64,000 bases of DNA from NCBI GenBank assembly GCA_934636105.1, contig CAKTZR010000002.1, positions 233,143 through 297,142 of the forward strand, in the 5' to 3' direction. The notes below the pieces were generated by a model. It was given only the letters and a program-made list of their open reading frames with translations, made no database searches and was not told the origin of the DNA. This document shows positions 25,333 through 33,457 of the stretch, piece by piece. Position numbers and translations under genes: made by a program. How positions within the stretch are numbered: the first letter of the stretch is position 1; every line of letters begins with the position of its first letter. The DNA is from an uncultured Clostridia bacterium. Lineage in GTDB: Bacteria; Bacillota; Clostridia; Christensenellales; Aristaeellaceae.

Positions 25333-26244
25333 ATGGAGAAAAATGTGCTTGTCATCGGCTCGACCTGCGTGGACGTCATCATCCGCGTCGATCATCTGCC
25401 CCATACCGAGGAAAACCTGCACCCGGAGGGCCAACAGTTCGCCATCGGCGGCTGTGCCTATAACGTCGCCAACATTTTGGGCCGAGCAGGCGCGCCGACC
25501 ACGTTTGTGACTCCGGTCGGTTTGCAGGGCGTGTTCGGCGGCTTCGTCCAAAACCAGCTGCAAACGCTGTCCTTTGCCCAACCCGTCTATCTGCCGGATG
25601 CGGCGAACGGCTGCTGTTACTGCCTGGTGGAAGCCAGCGGTGAACGCACCTTCATGTCCATCCACGGGGCGGAATACAGCTTTGATCCCGCATGGATGAC
25701 GCCCTATGCCGCGAATCACTACGCCTACGGCTACATCTGCGGGCTTGAAGTTGAAGAAAAGACCGGCGGTCTGTTGGTGGATTATCTGAAAACCGCGCCG
25801 ATTGACCACATTCTCTATGCGCCCGGCCCGCGCGGCGCGAAGATTGCCGCCGAACGGCTGGATGCGCTCTATGCGCTGCACCCGATGCTTCATCTGAATG
25901 GTGCGGAAGCGAGCACGCTTTCCGGGCTGGACGGACTGGACGAATCGCTGCTTTTCCTTCACGAAAGGACGCACGCGCCCATCATCGCAACGCTGGGCAA
26001 GCTCGGCGCGCGGGTTTTGGCGGCAGACGGCGCCCTGCTCACCGTACCGGGCCACCCGGCGGAACATGTTGTGGACACCATCGGCGCAGGCGACGCGCAC
26101 GCGGGTGCGGTTTTACTGGGACTTTCCCGCGGGCTTTCACTCCCGGACGCCGTGGCCCTGGGCAACCGCATCAGCGCGGCGGTGGTGCAGACGGCAGGCG
26201 CAACGCTTTCGGACGAGGCGTTATTTGGGGCTTTGAAACGCTAA
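25333..26244 (+). CDS. PfkB-family carbohydrate/nucleoside kinase
   Basis: 303 residues. The N-terminal GSTCVDVIIRVDHLP and GGCAYNVANILGRAGAP match PfkB signature 1, and DTIGAGDAHAGA near residue 250 matches signature 2 with the catalytic Asp. The usual phenylalanine after GAGDA is histidine here. Ribokinase-fold enzymes phosphorylate sugars or nucleosides; the substrate is unknown. GGAGG lies 8 bases before the ATG. Monocistronic. Confidence 0.85.
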   Translation: MEKNVLVIGSTCVDVIIRVDHLPHTEENLHPEGQQFAIGGCAYNVANILGRAGAPTTFVTPVGLQGVFGGFVQNQLQTLSFAQPVYLPDAANGCCYCLVEASGERTFMSIHGAEYSFDPAWMTPYAANHYAYGYICGLEVEEKTGGLLVDYLKTAPIDHILYAPGPRGAKIAAERLDALYALHPMLHLNGAEASTLSGLDGLDESLLFLHERTHAPIIATLGKLGARVLAADGALLTVPGHPAEHVVDTIGAGDAHAGAVLLGLSRGLSLPDAVALGNRISAAVVQTAGATLSDEALFGALKR

Positions 26245-26249
26245 AAAGT

Positions 26250-26345
26250 ACGTTAGGGCGCTGCCCTAAAACCCGACAGGAACCTGAGGTTCCTGCACCT
26301 CCCATATTTTTATTGCTTCGCAATAAAAAATTTCAAATTTCGATG
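26250..26345. repeat. Short-hairpin repeat cluster
   Basis: TTAGGGCGCTGCCCTAA, CAGGAACCTGAGGTTCCTG and TTTTTATTGCTTCGCAATAA lie in tandem. The last can act as a terminator for the kinase gene. The order matches the cluster at 46735-46835. Confidence 0.6.
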
Positions 26346-26357
26346 CTCATCCACTGG

Positions 26358-26581
26358 TATAAATCATCGGAGGATGGAGAACATAGAGAGCGAGGAGCTG
26401 AAAAATCTTTTTCAGACCCGGACAGTCTGCCAACCGCCGCCGCGAGATTCGTCGTCGTCATGACCGCGCATCCGCCCGGAAAGGAAGGCACGTCGGGCGT
26501 GATGCGCCAAGCAGCACCTCCTCTCTTTCATAAGCGGAGGGTCGCGCAATCGGCAGGATACGCGGCTCTCCGCCTTTTTTT
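26358..26581 (+). ncRNA. Unidentified structured RNA or riboswitch-like leader with terminator
   Basis: An extended -10 (TGGTATAAA at 26355-26363) would start a transcript near 26370. A closing helix pairs GAGAG, GAGG and GCTG (26386-26400) with CAGC, CCTC and CTCTC (26512-26525). Inside it, GCGCATC-C-GCCCG (26466-26478) pairs with CGGGC-GT-GATGCGC (26494-26507). A terminator follows at 26534-26581. CCTCC at 26517-26521 can pair either with the closing helix or with GGAGG at 26536-26540 in the terminator, the logic expected of an expression platform. I could not match it to a known riboswitch, T-box, 6S or SRP RNA. Confidence 0.35.
26534..26581 (+). terminator. Intrinsic terminator of the structured RNA
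   Basis: A 13-bp stem GCGGAGGGTCGCG/CGCGGCTCTCCGC with two G-U pairs and a 14-base loop, followed by seven T. Confidence 0.8.
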
Positions 26582-26656
26582 ATGAAGTCGGGGTTGTGCG
26601 TTTTCGTCTTGTCTGTTTCGACGCATGAACGTTTTTCACTTGAAGCATGAAAAGTG

Positions 26657-26684
26657 TTGACAATTCCCTCAAAACGAGTAAAAT
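26657..26684 (+). promoter_or_regulatory. Promoter of the TRAP transporter operon
   Basis: TTGACA, 16-base spacer, TAAAAT. It lies downstream of the leader terminator, so the operon can be transcribed independently of it. Confidence 0.72.
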
Positions 26685-26739
26685 GGTTTCCATCGCCCAT
26701 CAAGGCGACTGCGAAAACCAATTTTCGGAGGAGAAAATC

Positions 26740-27717
26740 ATGAAGAAACTGACGACCCTTGCCGCCGCGGCTCTGGCCCTGGCGATGACCGGCGCTGGCG
26801 CGCTGGCGGAGACGACCCTTCAGCTGGGCACCACCGTGAACGAGCAGGACAGCTTCCATGTGGCTGCCGAGAAATTTGCCGAGCTTGTGGAAGAACGCAC
26901 GAACGGCGAATATAAGATTGAAATTTATCCGAACGGCACGCTGGGCGGCGAGAGCGACATGCTCGATTCCATGAGCACCGGCATGCTGGATATGGGCATC
27001 ATCACCAGCGGCCCGTTCGTCAACTTCTCGGAGATGATGGGCGTTCTGGATATGCCGTATCTGTTCGCCAACAACGAGGAAGCCTATAAGGTGCTTGACG
27101 GCGAAATCGGCCGCGAGCTGCTGGATACGCTGGAGGACGCGGGGCTGAAGGGTCTGGCCTATGCCGAGCGTGGCTTCCGCAACGTGACCAACTCCGTTCG
27201 CCCGGTGACGTGCGCCGACGATCTTGCCGGCCTCAAGCTGCGCGTGATGGAAAACGAGGTTTACACCGCGACCTTCAAGGCGCTCAAGGTCAACGCCGTT
27301 CCGATGGCTTGGGCTGAGGCGCTGACCGCCATGCAGCAGGGCACCATCGAGGGCGAGGAGAACCCGATCAACGTCATCTATTCCTACAGCCTGTGGGATT
27401 ACGGCCAGAAGTACGTGACGCTCGACCGCCACAGCTACTCCACCGCCATCATCACCATGAGCCTGGACGTGTTCAACAGCCTGGACGAGGCCACGCAGGA
27501 GATCTTCCTGACCAGCGCGCAGGAAGCCGCCGAGTATGAGCGCGCGTGGGTTGCCGAGCAGGAGGCCGATCAGCTGGCCACCATCAAGAGCCACGGCGTG
27601 GAAGTCATCGAGAACCCGGACGTCGAATCCCTCCGCGCCGCGGTGCAGAGCGTGTACGACGCTTATCCGCAGTACGCTGACTACATCGCTCGGATTCAGG
27701 CGCTGCTGGCCGAGTAA
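26740..27717 (+). CDS. dctP: TRAP transporter solute-binding protein
   Basis: 325 residues. The signal peptide MKKLTTLAAAALALAMTGAGALAE has no lipobox. The mature protein is a DctP fold with YPNGTLGGESDMLDSMSTG, the substrate-contacting LAGLKLRVMENEVYT near residue 160, and MAWAEALTAMQQGTIEGEEN. The ligand is an organic or sugar acid by family; not further resolved. GGAGG lies 7 bases before the ATG. A strong hairpin separates it from the membrane subunits. Confidence 0.9.
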   Translation: MKKLTTLAAAALALAMTGAGALAETTLQLGTTVNEQDSFHVAAEKFAELVEERTNGEYKIEIYPNGTLGGESDMLDSMSTGMLDMGIITSGPFVNFSEMMGVLDMPYLFANNEEAYKVLDGEIGRELLDTLEDAGLKGLAYAERGFRNVTNSVRPVTCADDLAGLKLRVMENEVYTATFKALKVNAVPMAWAEALTAMQQGTIEGEENPINVIYSYSLWDYGQKYVTLDRHSYSTAIITMSLDVFNSLDEATQEIFLTSAQEAAEYERAWVAEQEADQLATIKSHGVEVIENPDVESLRAAVQSVYDAYPQYADYIARIQALLAE

Positions 27718-27731
27718 TTCAGCCGCATATG

Positions 27732-27768
27732 CGTTTCCTCTCCCTTCGAGGGGAGGAAACGTTTTTTT
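27732..27768 (+). terminator. Partial terminator/attenuator between dctP and dctQ
   Basis: CGTTTCCTCTCCC, a TTCG-containing loop, GGGGAGGAAACG and then seven T. It should lower transcription of dctQM relative to dctP. Confidence 0.75.
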
Positions 27769-27806
27769 ACCCTTTGAAAATTCGGGAAAAACGGAGGCAA
27801 TTCCTC

Positions 27807-28298
27807 ATGGCACTCAAGAAAATCCTTTCCCCCGTCAGCGATGCGCTTGATAAGGTGTGCAGCGTGGCCATTGTTATCATGCTCGGCCTGATGGTCGTCA
27901 TCACCACGGCGCAGATCATCTGCCGCACGTTCTTCACCTCCCTGAGCTGGTCGGACGAGGTGACGCGCTACCTGCTGATCTGGTCCACCTTCCTCGGCGC
28001 GACCTGCGTCTACCGCCACGGCGGCAACATCGCCATCACCTTCATTCAGGATATGGTGCCCAAGAAGCTCGGCGCCGTCATGCGCATCGCGGTGCATGCG
28101 ATCTGCTGCTTTCTGTTCGCCGTGCTGCTGTTTTTCAGCATCAAATACTGCGGCAAGCTGGTCAAGACGGCCACCGCGCTGCCGATCAAGATGAAATACA
28201 TCTACCTGTGCATCCCGATCAGCATGGGCATTCTGATGCTCCACGCGCTTGTGATGGCGCTGGGCGAGGTTGAAAGCATGAAGGAGGTCAAGGGCTAA
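27807..28298 (+). CDS. dctQ: TRAP transporter small permease
   Basis: 163 residues, four predicted helices. The DctQ signature region SLSWSDEVTRYLLIWSTFLG lies near residue 50 and RHGGNIAITF near 75. The start is the ATG 9 bases after GGAGG. Its stop overlaps the dctM start as TAATG, indicating coupled translation of the membrane complex. Confidence 0.9.
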   Translation: MALKKILSPVSDALDKVCSVAIVIMLGLMVVITTAQIICRTFFTSLSWSDEVTRYLLIWSTFLGATCVYRHGGNIAITFIQDMVPKKLGAVMRIAVHAICCFLFAVLLFFSIKYCGKLVKTATALPIKMKYIYLCIPISMGILMLHALVMALGEVESMKEVKG

Positions 28299-29566
28299 TG
28301 GCAGTCATCCTTTTCGGCGTGTTTATCGCCCTTCTGCTGCTGGGTGTTCCGGTGGCGTTCGCCATCTGCTCCGCCGCCGCAACGACGATGTTCGCGGGCT
28401 TCGGCGATGCAAAAATGATGATCGTGGTGCAGCGCATGTTCGCCAGCTGCGATTCCTTCAGCCTGATTGCCGTGCCGTTCTTCATCTTCGCGGGCGACCT
28501 GCTCGCGGGCGGCAAAATCTCCAAGGTGCTTGTCGAATTCTGCGAGTCCCTGCTGGGCATGATTAAGGGCGGCCTGTCCGTCGTTTCCGTGCTGGCGGGC
28601 ATGTTCTTCGCCGCGATTTCCGGTTCCGGCGCGGCAACTACCGCCGCCGTCGGCGCAACGCTCGTGCCGGAGCTGAAAAAGCGCGGCTATCGCGAGGATT
28701 CCGCCGCTGCGCTCGTCGCCGCCGCCGGTACCATCGGCGTGGTTATCCCGCCGTCCGTGCCGATGGTGCTCTACGCCGTCATCGCGGAGGAAAGTGTCAG
28801 CCGCCTGTTCAGCGCCGGCTTCCTGCCGGGCGTGATTATGGGCCTGATGCTCATCGCCATCTCGCTCTATCAGGCGTATAAGAATAACTACCCGAAGGGC
28901 GCGCCGTTCTCCCTCAAGAACGTGGGCAAGACCTTCCTCAAGGCCATCCCCGGCATTCTGATGCCCGCGATCATCCTCGGCGGTATCTTCTCCGGCTACT
29001 TCACCCCGTCCGAAGCGGCGGCCGTGGCCGTTGTCTACGCGCTGCTGGTTTCCACGTTCGTCTATCGCGATATGAGCTTCAAAAAGCTCTACACCACCAT
29101 GCTCGGCTCGGCCAAGACCAGCGCCGTCATCATGATTATCATCGCGTGCAGCGGCCCGTTCGGCTGGGCGCTGGCAAACTGGAAGATCCCGGAAGCCATC
29201 TCCACCGCGGTGCTGAGCGTTTCCACCAATAAGTACGTCATCCTGTTCCTGATCTCGCTCATCATCCTGATCGCAGGCGTGTTTATGGAAACCTCCTCCG
29301 CCATCATCATCCTCACCCCGGTCTTCCTGCCGCTGGTGCGCGCGCTGGGCATTTCCACGCTCCACTTCGGCATCCTGTTCGTGGTGGGCATCGCCATCGG
29401 CATGATTACCCCGCCGGTCGCCATCAACCTGTTCGTGGCCTCCGGCATCACGGGGCTGTCGCTGGAAAAGATTTCCAAGGCCGTCGTTCCCTACCTCATC
29501 GGCCTGGTCATCGTCTTCCTGCTGATCGTGTATCTGCCGCTGTTCATCCCCGGCTTCATCGGTTAA
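28298..29566 (+). CDS. dctM: TRAP transporter large permease
   Basis: 422 residues, about twelve helices, the normal DctM length. Conserved pieces include AAISGSGAATTAAVG near residue 107, GVVIPPSVPMVLYAV near 150, ILIAGVFMETSSAI near 325 and GMITPPVAINLFVASG near 370. It forms the proton- or sodium-driven channel with DctQ. A terminator follows at once. Confidence 0.92.
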   Translation: MAVILFGVFIALLLLGVPVAFAICSAAATTMFAGFGDAKMMIVVQRMFASCDSFSLIAVPFFIFAGDLLAGGKISKVLVEFCESLLGMIKGGLSVVSVLAGMFFAAISGSGAATTAAVGATLVPELKKRGYREDSAAALVAAAGTIGVVIPPSVPMVLYAVIAEESVSRLFSAGFLPGVIMGLMLIAISLYQAYKNNYPKGAPFSLKNVGKTFLKAIPGILMPAIILGGIFSGYFTPSEAAAVAVVYALLVSTFVYRDMSFKKLYTTMLGSAKTSAVIMIIIACSGPFGWALANWKIPEAISTAVLSVSTNKYVILFLISLIILIAGVFMETSSAIIILTPVFLPLVRALGISTLHFGILFVVGIAIGMITPPVAINLFVASGITGLSLEKISKAVVPYLIGLVIVFLLIVYLPLFIPGFIG

Positions 29567-29583
29567 GCTCCTTCGATTTTGCG

Positions 29584-29610
29584 CCGTCCCGTTTTTCGGG
29601 ACGGTTTTTT
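29584..29610 (+). terminator. Intrinsic terminator of the TRAP operon
   Basis: CCGTCCCG-TTTTT-CGGGACGG followed by six T. Confidence 0.88.
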
Positions 29611-29683
29611 ATATCAGCGCGAAGCGTCCCCTGACTCTTATAAAAGCGGATTTTCGTTATTTTTACAATTATTCAAACTCCTC

Positions 29684-29711
29684 TTAACATCCGCCGAATC
29701 TGTGCTATAAT
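29684..29711 (+). promoter_or_regulatory. Promoter of the MATE pump gene
   Basis: TTAACA, 16-base spacer, TATAAT, about 47 bases before the start codon. Confidence 0.65.
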
Positions 29712-29757
29712 AAGTTGTTGATATTTTCTTTTTTGGTTTTGTGTACAGGAGAATGCT

Positions 29758-31140
29758 ATGTTCAGAACCCACGCCCATCGCACCATGGATATGACGGAAG
29801 GCCCGCTTCTGACCAAGGTGCTGTTTTTTTCGCTCCCCATCATGCTCTCCGGCATTTTGCAGCTGCTTTTCAACGCGGCGGATACCATCGTCGTCGGCCG
29901 CTTTGCGGGCAACGAAGCGCTGGCTGCCGTCGGTTCGGTCGGCTCGCTGAATAATATGATTATCAGCCTGTTCGTCGGCCTTTCCATCGGCGTGAACGTG
30001 CTGGTCGCGCGCTTCACCGGCGCGAAGGACGCGGAGCGCGTCTCCGAAACGGTGCATACCGCCGTGCTGCTTTCCCTCGTGGGCGGCGCGATTCTGGCGG
30101 TCGTCGGCTTCGTGGCCGCGCGCCCGCTGCTGGAAATCATGGGTTCGCCGGAGGACGTGATCGACCTCGCCGAGCTGTATATCCGCATCATCTTTATCGG
30201 CATGCCGGTGCAGATGCTCTATAACTTCTGCGCGGCCGTCCTGCGCGCCGTCGGCGACACCAAGCGCCCGCTGTATTTCCTCACCATCGCGGGCGTGATT
30301 AACGCGGGGCTGAATCTGGTGTTCGTCATCGGGTTCAAGATGAGCGTTGCTGGCGTTGCGCTGGCGACGATCATCTCGCAGGCCGTTTCGGCGGTGCTGG
30401 TCACGCGCTCGCTGATGCTGATGGATGGCCCGACGCGCCTGCACCTCAAGCGCCTTTCCATCAAGCCGCATATCATGCGCATGATCATCCAGATCGGCCT
30501 GCCTGCGGGCATTCAGAGCTGCATGTTTTCGCTCTCCAACGTCGTCATTCAGTCCTCGGTGAACAGCTTCGGCTCCATCGTCATCGCGGGCAACGCGGCG
30601 GGCGCGAACGTCGGCAACTTCGTCTATCAAGCGATGAACACGTTCCAGCAGGCCGTCACCTGCTTCGCCGGGCAGAATATCGGCGCACGCAAGCCGCGCC
30701 GCGTGCTGACCTCGATGTATGTCAGCCTGTTCTGGGCGCTCTCCTTCGGCGTGGTCTTCGGCGTGCTCTCCTGCGTGTTCGGCGCGCAGCTGCTCAGCCT
30801 GTATTCCCCCGATCCGGCGGTCATTCAGGTCGGCCTGAACCGCATGTATATCGTCTGCGGCCCGTATTTCCTCTGCGGCATTATGGACGTGATGACCGGC
30901 GTGCTGCGCGGCATCGGCTATTCGCTGCTGCCGATGATTGTTTCGCTGATGGGCGCGTGCGTGTTCCGCATCTTCTGGGTCATGACGGTGTTCGCGGCGA
31001 ACCGCACGATGGATTGCCTGATGGTCTCCTACCCCGTCTCGTGGGCGCTGACGTTCCTCGTGCTGGTCGGCATTTTCGCTGTCCTCTGGAAAAAGAAGAT
31101 CAAGCCGCGCTATACGCCGGAGGAGCTGGCGGCGCGGTAA
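29758..31140 (+). CDS. MATE-family multidrug/metabolite efflux protein
   Basis: 460 residues with about twelve helices in two related halves. MATE features are MTEGPLLTKVLFFSLPIMLS, LFNAADTIVVGRFAG, a second-half GLPAGIQSCMFSLSN near residue 250, and NAAGANVGNFVYQAMNTF. It exports cationic compounds by Na+ or H+ antiport in known members. Cytoplasmic membrane. It has its own promoter and a strong shared terminator. Confidence 0.92.
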   Translation: MFRTHAHRTMDMTEGPLLTKVLFFSLPIMLSGILQLLFNAADTIVVGRFAGNEALAAVGSVGSLNNMIISLFVGLSIGVNVLVARFTGAKDAERVSETVHTAVLLSLVGGAILAVVGFVAARPLLEIMGSPEDVIDLAELYIRIIFIGMPVQMLYNFCAAVLRAVGDTKRPLYFLTIAGVINAGLNLVFVIGFKMSVAGVALATIISQAVSAVLVTRSLMLMDGPTRLHLKRLSIKPHIMRMIIQIGLPAGIQSCMFSLSNVVIQSSVNSFGSIVIAGNAAGANVGNFVYQAMNTFQQAVTCFAGQNIGARKPRRVLTSMYVSLFWALSFGVVFGVLSCVFGAQLLSLYSPDPAVIQVGLNRMYIVCGPYFLCGIMDVMTGVLRGIGYSLLPMIVSLMGACVFRIFWVMTVFAANRTMDCLMVSYPVSWALTFLVLVGIFAVLWKKKIKPRYTPEELAAR

Positions 31141-31154
31141 TGCCATAGACACAA

Positions 31155-31194
31155 ATAGACGGCGCTTCCGTTTGAGAAGCGCCGTCTATTTTTA
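31155..31194. terminator. Bidirectional intrinsic terminator
   Basis: A perfect 14-bp stem, ATAGACGGCGCTTC and its complement around a 7-base loop, followed by TTTTTATT. It lies between the MATE gene and the convergent TIR operon. Confidence 0.88.
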
Positions 31195-31202
31195 TTGCCG
31201 AT

Positions 31203-33452
31203 TTAATGATTGAGCGGCGTGTCTTCGAACATGCCCTCCGTATTGCCGCGGCCAAACGCTGCCGGGTCTATGCCAATGGATTCCAGATGGTTGTCCCCGA
31301 CGAACATATACCGCATGCTTTCCACCTTTTCGATGTTCCAGCCGCTCAAATTCAGCTCGGCCAGCATGTTGCATCCCTCGAACATGTTGTCCATCGTCGT
31401 CACGTTGGAGGTGTCAAAACCGCTCACGTCCAGTTCGGTCAGGTTTTGGCAGTTCGTGAACATTCGATTCATGTTCTGAACATGCGCCGTGTTGAAGCCG
31501 CTGACATCCAGCGTCGTCAGGGAAAAATCGCCGTCAAACATGCTGTCCATATTGGTCGCCGCCGACGTGTCAAAATGCCCCACGTCCAGCGCTGTCACGA
31601 ACTCCAATCCCGAAAATGCGACGAAGAAGTTTTCAACCTTGGCCGTATCGAACGAGGAAACATCCAGCTCCTCCAGCAGTCGACAGCCTGCAAACGCTTC
31701 CGACATATCCGTGACATTCGATGTATCCCAACCGCTGACGTTCAGGGTTTGCAGACTGCCGCAATATGCAAACATGCGCCGCATGGATTTGACCTTTCCC
31801 ATCTTCATATTGGAAAGATCAAGCGCCCGCAGCTCGCCGCAATCCGAGAACATATCCTCCGCATACATCAAAGATTCCGTGTTAAACTCACCCAGCTCGA
31901 CCGTCTCAAGCGCGAAATTGCTTCCAAACATCTTCGTCATGTCGGTCACCTTGGAAACATCCACCGCGCTGATATTCGCGTATGTCATGTTTTCCATATG
32001 CCAGAATGCGGTGTCCATATTGGTGGGCGAAAAGGGCTGCCAGCTGCTCAGATCAATTCGATATAATCCCGAATCCGCGAACATGCCCCTCATATCCTTG
32101 AGCATAGGCGCATTCCAGTTGTCAAGATTGAGTTCCGTCAGCTTGGTTGTCCAGTTGAACATCCAGCCTGCGTTGCGCAGCACAGGCACGTCCCAGCCGC
32201 TCACATCCAGCTTTTCCAGTCCATAGCACTCCTGGAACATGCAGCTTGCATCCGTCAGTTTCGGCATGGACAGGCCGTGCATATCCAGGCTCGTCAGGCT
32301 CTCGCATTGCAGCAGGAAGCCGTTCAGGTTATCCGCTTTGGAGAAATCCGCGCCGGAAAGGTCGATTTCCGTCATGTTGCGATAACCCGCAAACAGGTTG
32401 CAGCCATATACCACCTGCACGCCGCCCTCGCCCGCGATATGCAGCTGATACATTTCGCCGTCCGGCACGACATAGGCCATCACGGTGCCGCCGCTGTCGG
32501 ATATATCCCACGCGTCCTCCGGAACGCCGGAAAGCGTCGTCTCAAACACCACTTTGCTGATCTGGTCGCGGGTATAGGCGCTGCCGAAAACCGCTTGCCT
32601 GCCGGTTTGTTCGGCGGTATCCTCCCGCTTGTTGTCGTCGCGCATCCGTGCCGTCGCGTGCAGCTCGACTGCCGCCGGTTCGGCCGTCGGCTCTGCGGTC
32701 GGCTCTGCGGTGGGTTCGGCCGTCGGCGCAATCGTCGGCTTCACCGTCGGCTCGGCGGTTATTTGGCTTGTCGGCTCAGCCGTCGGTTCGGCGGTCATTT
32801 CCACAGAGGTTGTGACGTCTGCGGAAACCGGCTTTTCCTTCTCCGTCCTGTTCATGCGCGGCAGGGTCAGCGCCGCGCCCAGCGCAACGACCAGCGCCGC
32901 GATCACACCCAGCAAGAGCGGCATGCTGCTCTTTTTGGGTTTTTCCGGCGCTTTCGGCTCGGCCTTGGGCGTCTCTTTGGGCTTTTCCGGTTCCGGCGCT
33001 TTGGGCGGCGCGGCAGGTTTGGCGGCCGGTTTTTCGATCTCGCTCGCCGGCTTTTTGAGAATCTGCCCGGCGGTGAACACCAGCTCGTCGATATGATCCT
33101 GAAGTTCGGGGCTCATCGCGTCGATCCAGTTCACCGCGTTGAGGTAATACCGCATGTCGTCGGTCAGCTGCTTTTCCGTCACGCGGAACGGCAGAATGAC
33201 CCGCCCCATGTCCGCCGCAAGGCTCAATTCCTTGAGCACCGGCGCGGAGGCCAGCGCGCTGTCCGTCAAAATCAGCAGATAAATGCGCGCGTCGCGGATG
33301 GACGAGGTCAGCTCACCCGCATAATTGCGCCCCGCCACGTGGTCGCGCTGGTAATACCAGCAGCGAATGCCCGCCCGCTCCAGATTGCTGCAAATCGCGT
33401 CCGCCAGCGTCTTGTCGTTGTGGCTGTAACTGATGAAAACGTCATGTGCCAT
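31203..33452 (-). CDS. TIR domain - transmembrane helix - BspA/DUF285-type leucine-rich repeat protein
   Basis: 749 residues. Residues 1-125 are a bacterial TIR domain (MAHDVFISYSHNDK, then LKELSLAADMGRVILPFRV); Glu75 sits where NAD-cleaving TIR domains keep the catalytic glutamate. A Pro/Lys/Glu linker (135-175), one helix (177-197) and a TAEP-rich spacer (about 220-263) follow. From about 385 to the end come some fifteen 24-26-residue repeats of the DUF285/BspA type (LDVSGFDTSNVTTMDNMF). The lysines before the helix predict TIR inside and repeats outside. It overlaps or abuts the previous gene; a GTG start three codons earlier, making GTGA with that stop, is equally possible. Receptor role is inferred from domain order. 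Confidence 0.85.
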   Translation of the reverse strand: MAHDVFISYSHNDKTLADAICSNLERAGIRCWYYQRDHVAGRNYAGELTSSIRDARIYLLILTDSALASAPVLKELSLAADMGRVILPFRVTEKQLTDDMRYYLNAVNWIDAMSPELQDHIDELVFTAGQILKKPASEIEKPAAKPAAPPKAPEPEKPKETPKAEPKAPEKPKKSSMPLLLGVIAALVVALGAALTLPRMNRTEKEKPVSADVTTSVEMTAEPTAEPTSQITAEPTVKPTIAPTAEPTAEPTAEPTAEPAAVELHATARMRDDNKREDTAEQTGRQAVFGSAYTRDQISKVVFETTLSGVPEDAWDISDSGGTVMAYVVPDGEMYQLHIAGEGGVQVVYGCNLFAGYRNMTEIDLSGADFSKADNLNGFLLQCESLTSLDMHGLSMPKLTDASCMFQECYGLEKLDVSGWDVPVLRNAGWMFNWTTKLTELNLDNWNAPMLKDMRGMFADSGLYRIDLSSWQPFSPTNMDTAFWHMENMTYANISAVDVSKVTDMTKMFGSNFALETVELGEFNTESLMYAEDMFSDCGELRALDLSNMKMGKVKSMRRMFAYCGSLQTLNVSGWDTSNVTDMSEAFAGCRLLEELDVSSFDTAKVENFFVAFSGLEFVTALDVGHFDTSAATNMDSMFDGDFSLTTLDVSGFNTAHVQNMNRMFTNCQNLTELDVSGFDTSNVTTMDNMFEGCNMLAELNLSGWNIEKVESMRYMFVGDNHLESIGIDPAAFGRGNTEGMFEDTPLNH

Positions 33453-33457
33453 TTCGT

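Larger units (their letters stand above)
26245..26739 (+). other. 495-base intergenic region with a structured RNA candidate and the TRAP promoter
   Basis: It holds a short-hairpin repeat cluster (26250-26345), an RNA-like segment ended by a strong terminator (26358-26581) and then the promoter and leader of the TRAP transporter operon (26657-26739). No credible coding sequence is seen. Confidence 0.7.

Noticed and set aside
26358..26581. T-box leader
   Set aside because: An AGAGAG word and a terminator are present, but the conserved T-box sequence with the UGGN bulge is absent and a transporter operon follows.
26358..26581. SRP RNA or 6S RNA
   Set aside because: The helix 8 signature of SRP RNA is missing, and the folding is branched rather than the long rod with central bubble of 6S RNA.
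26313..26585. A 90-codon ORF across the structured leader
   Set aside because: No ribosome binding site, no recognisable domain, and it runs through a perfect terminator.
32640..32803. A 12-base tandem repeat array that could look like a CRISPR or satellite
   Set aside because: It is in frame inside the TIR-LRR gene and encodes the TAEP spacer; unit length and lack of spacers exclude CRISPR.
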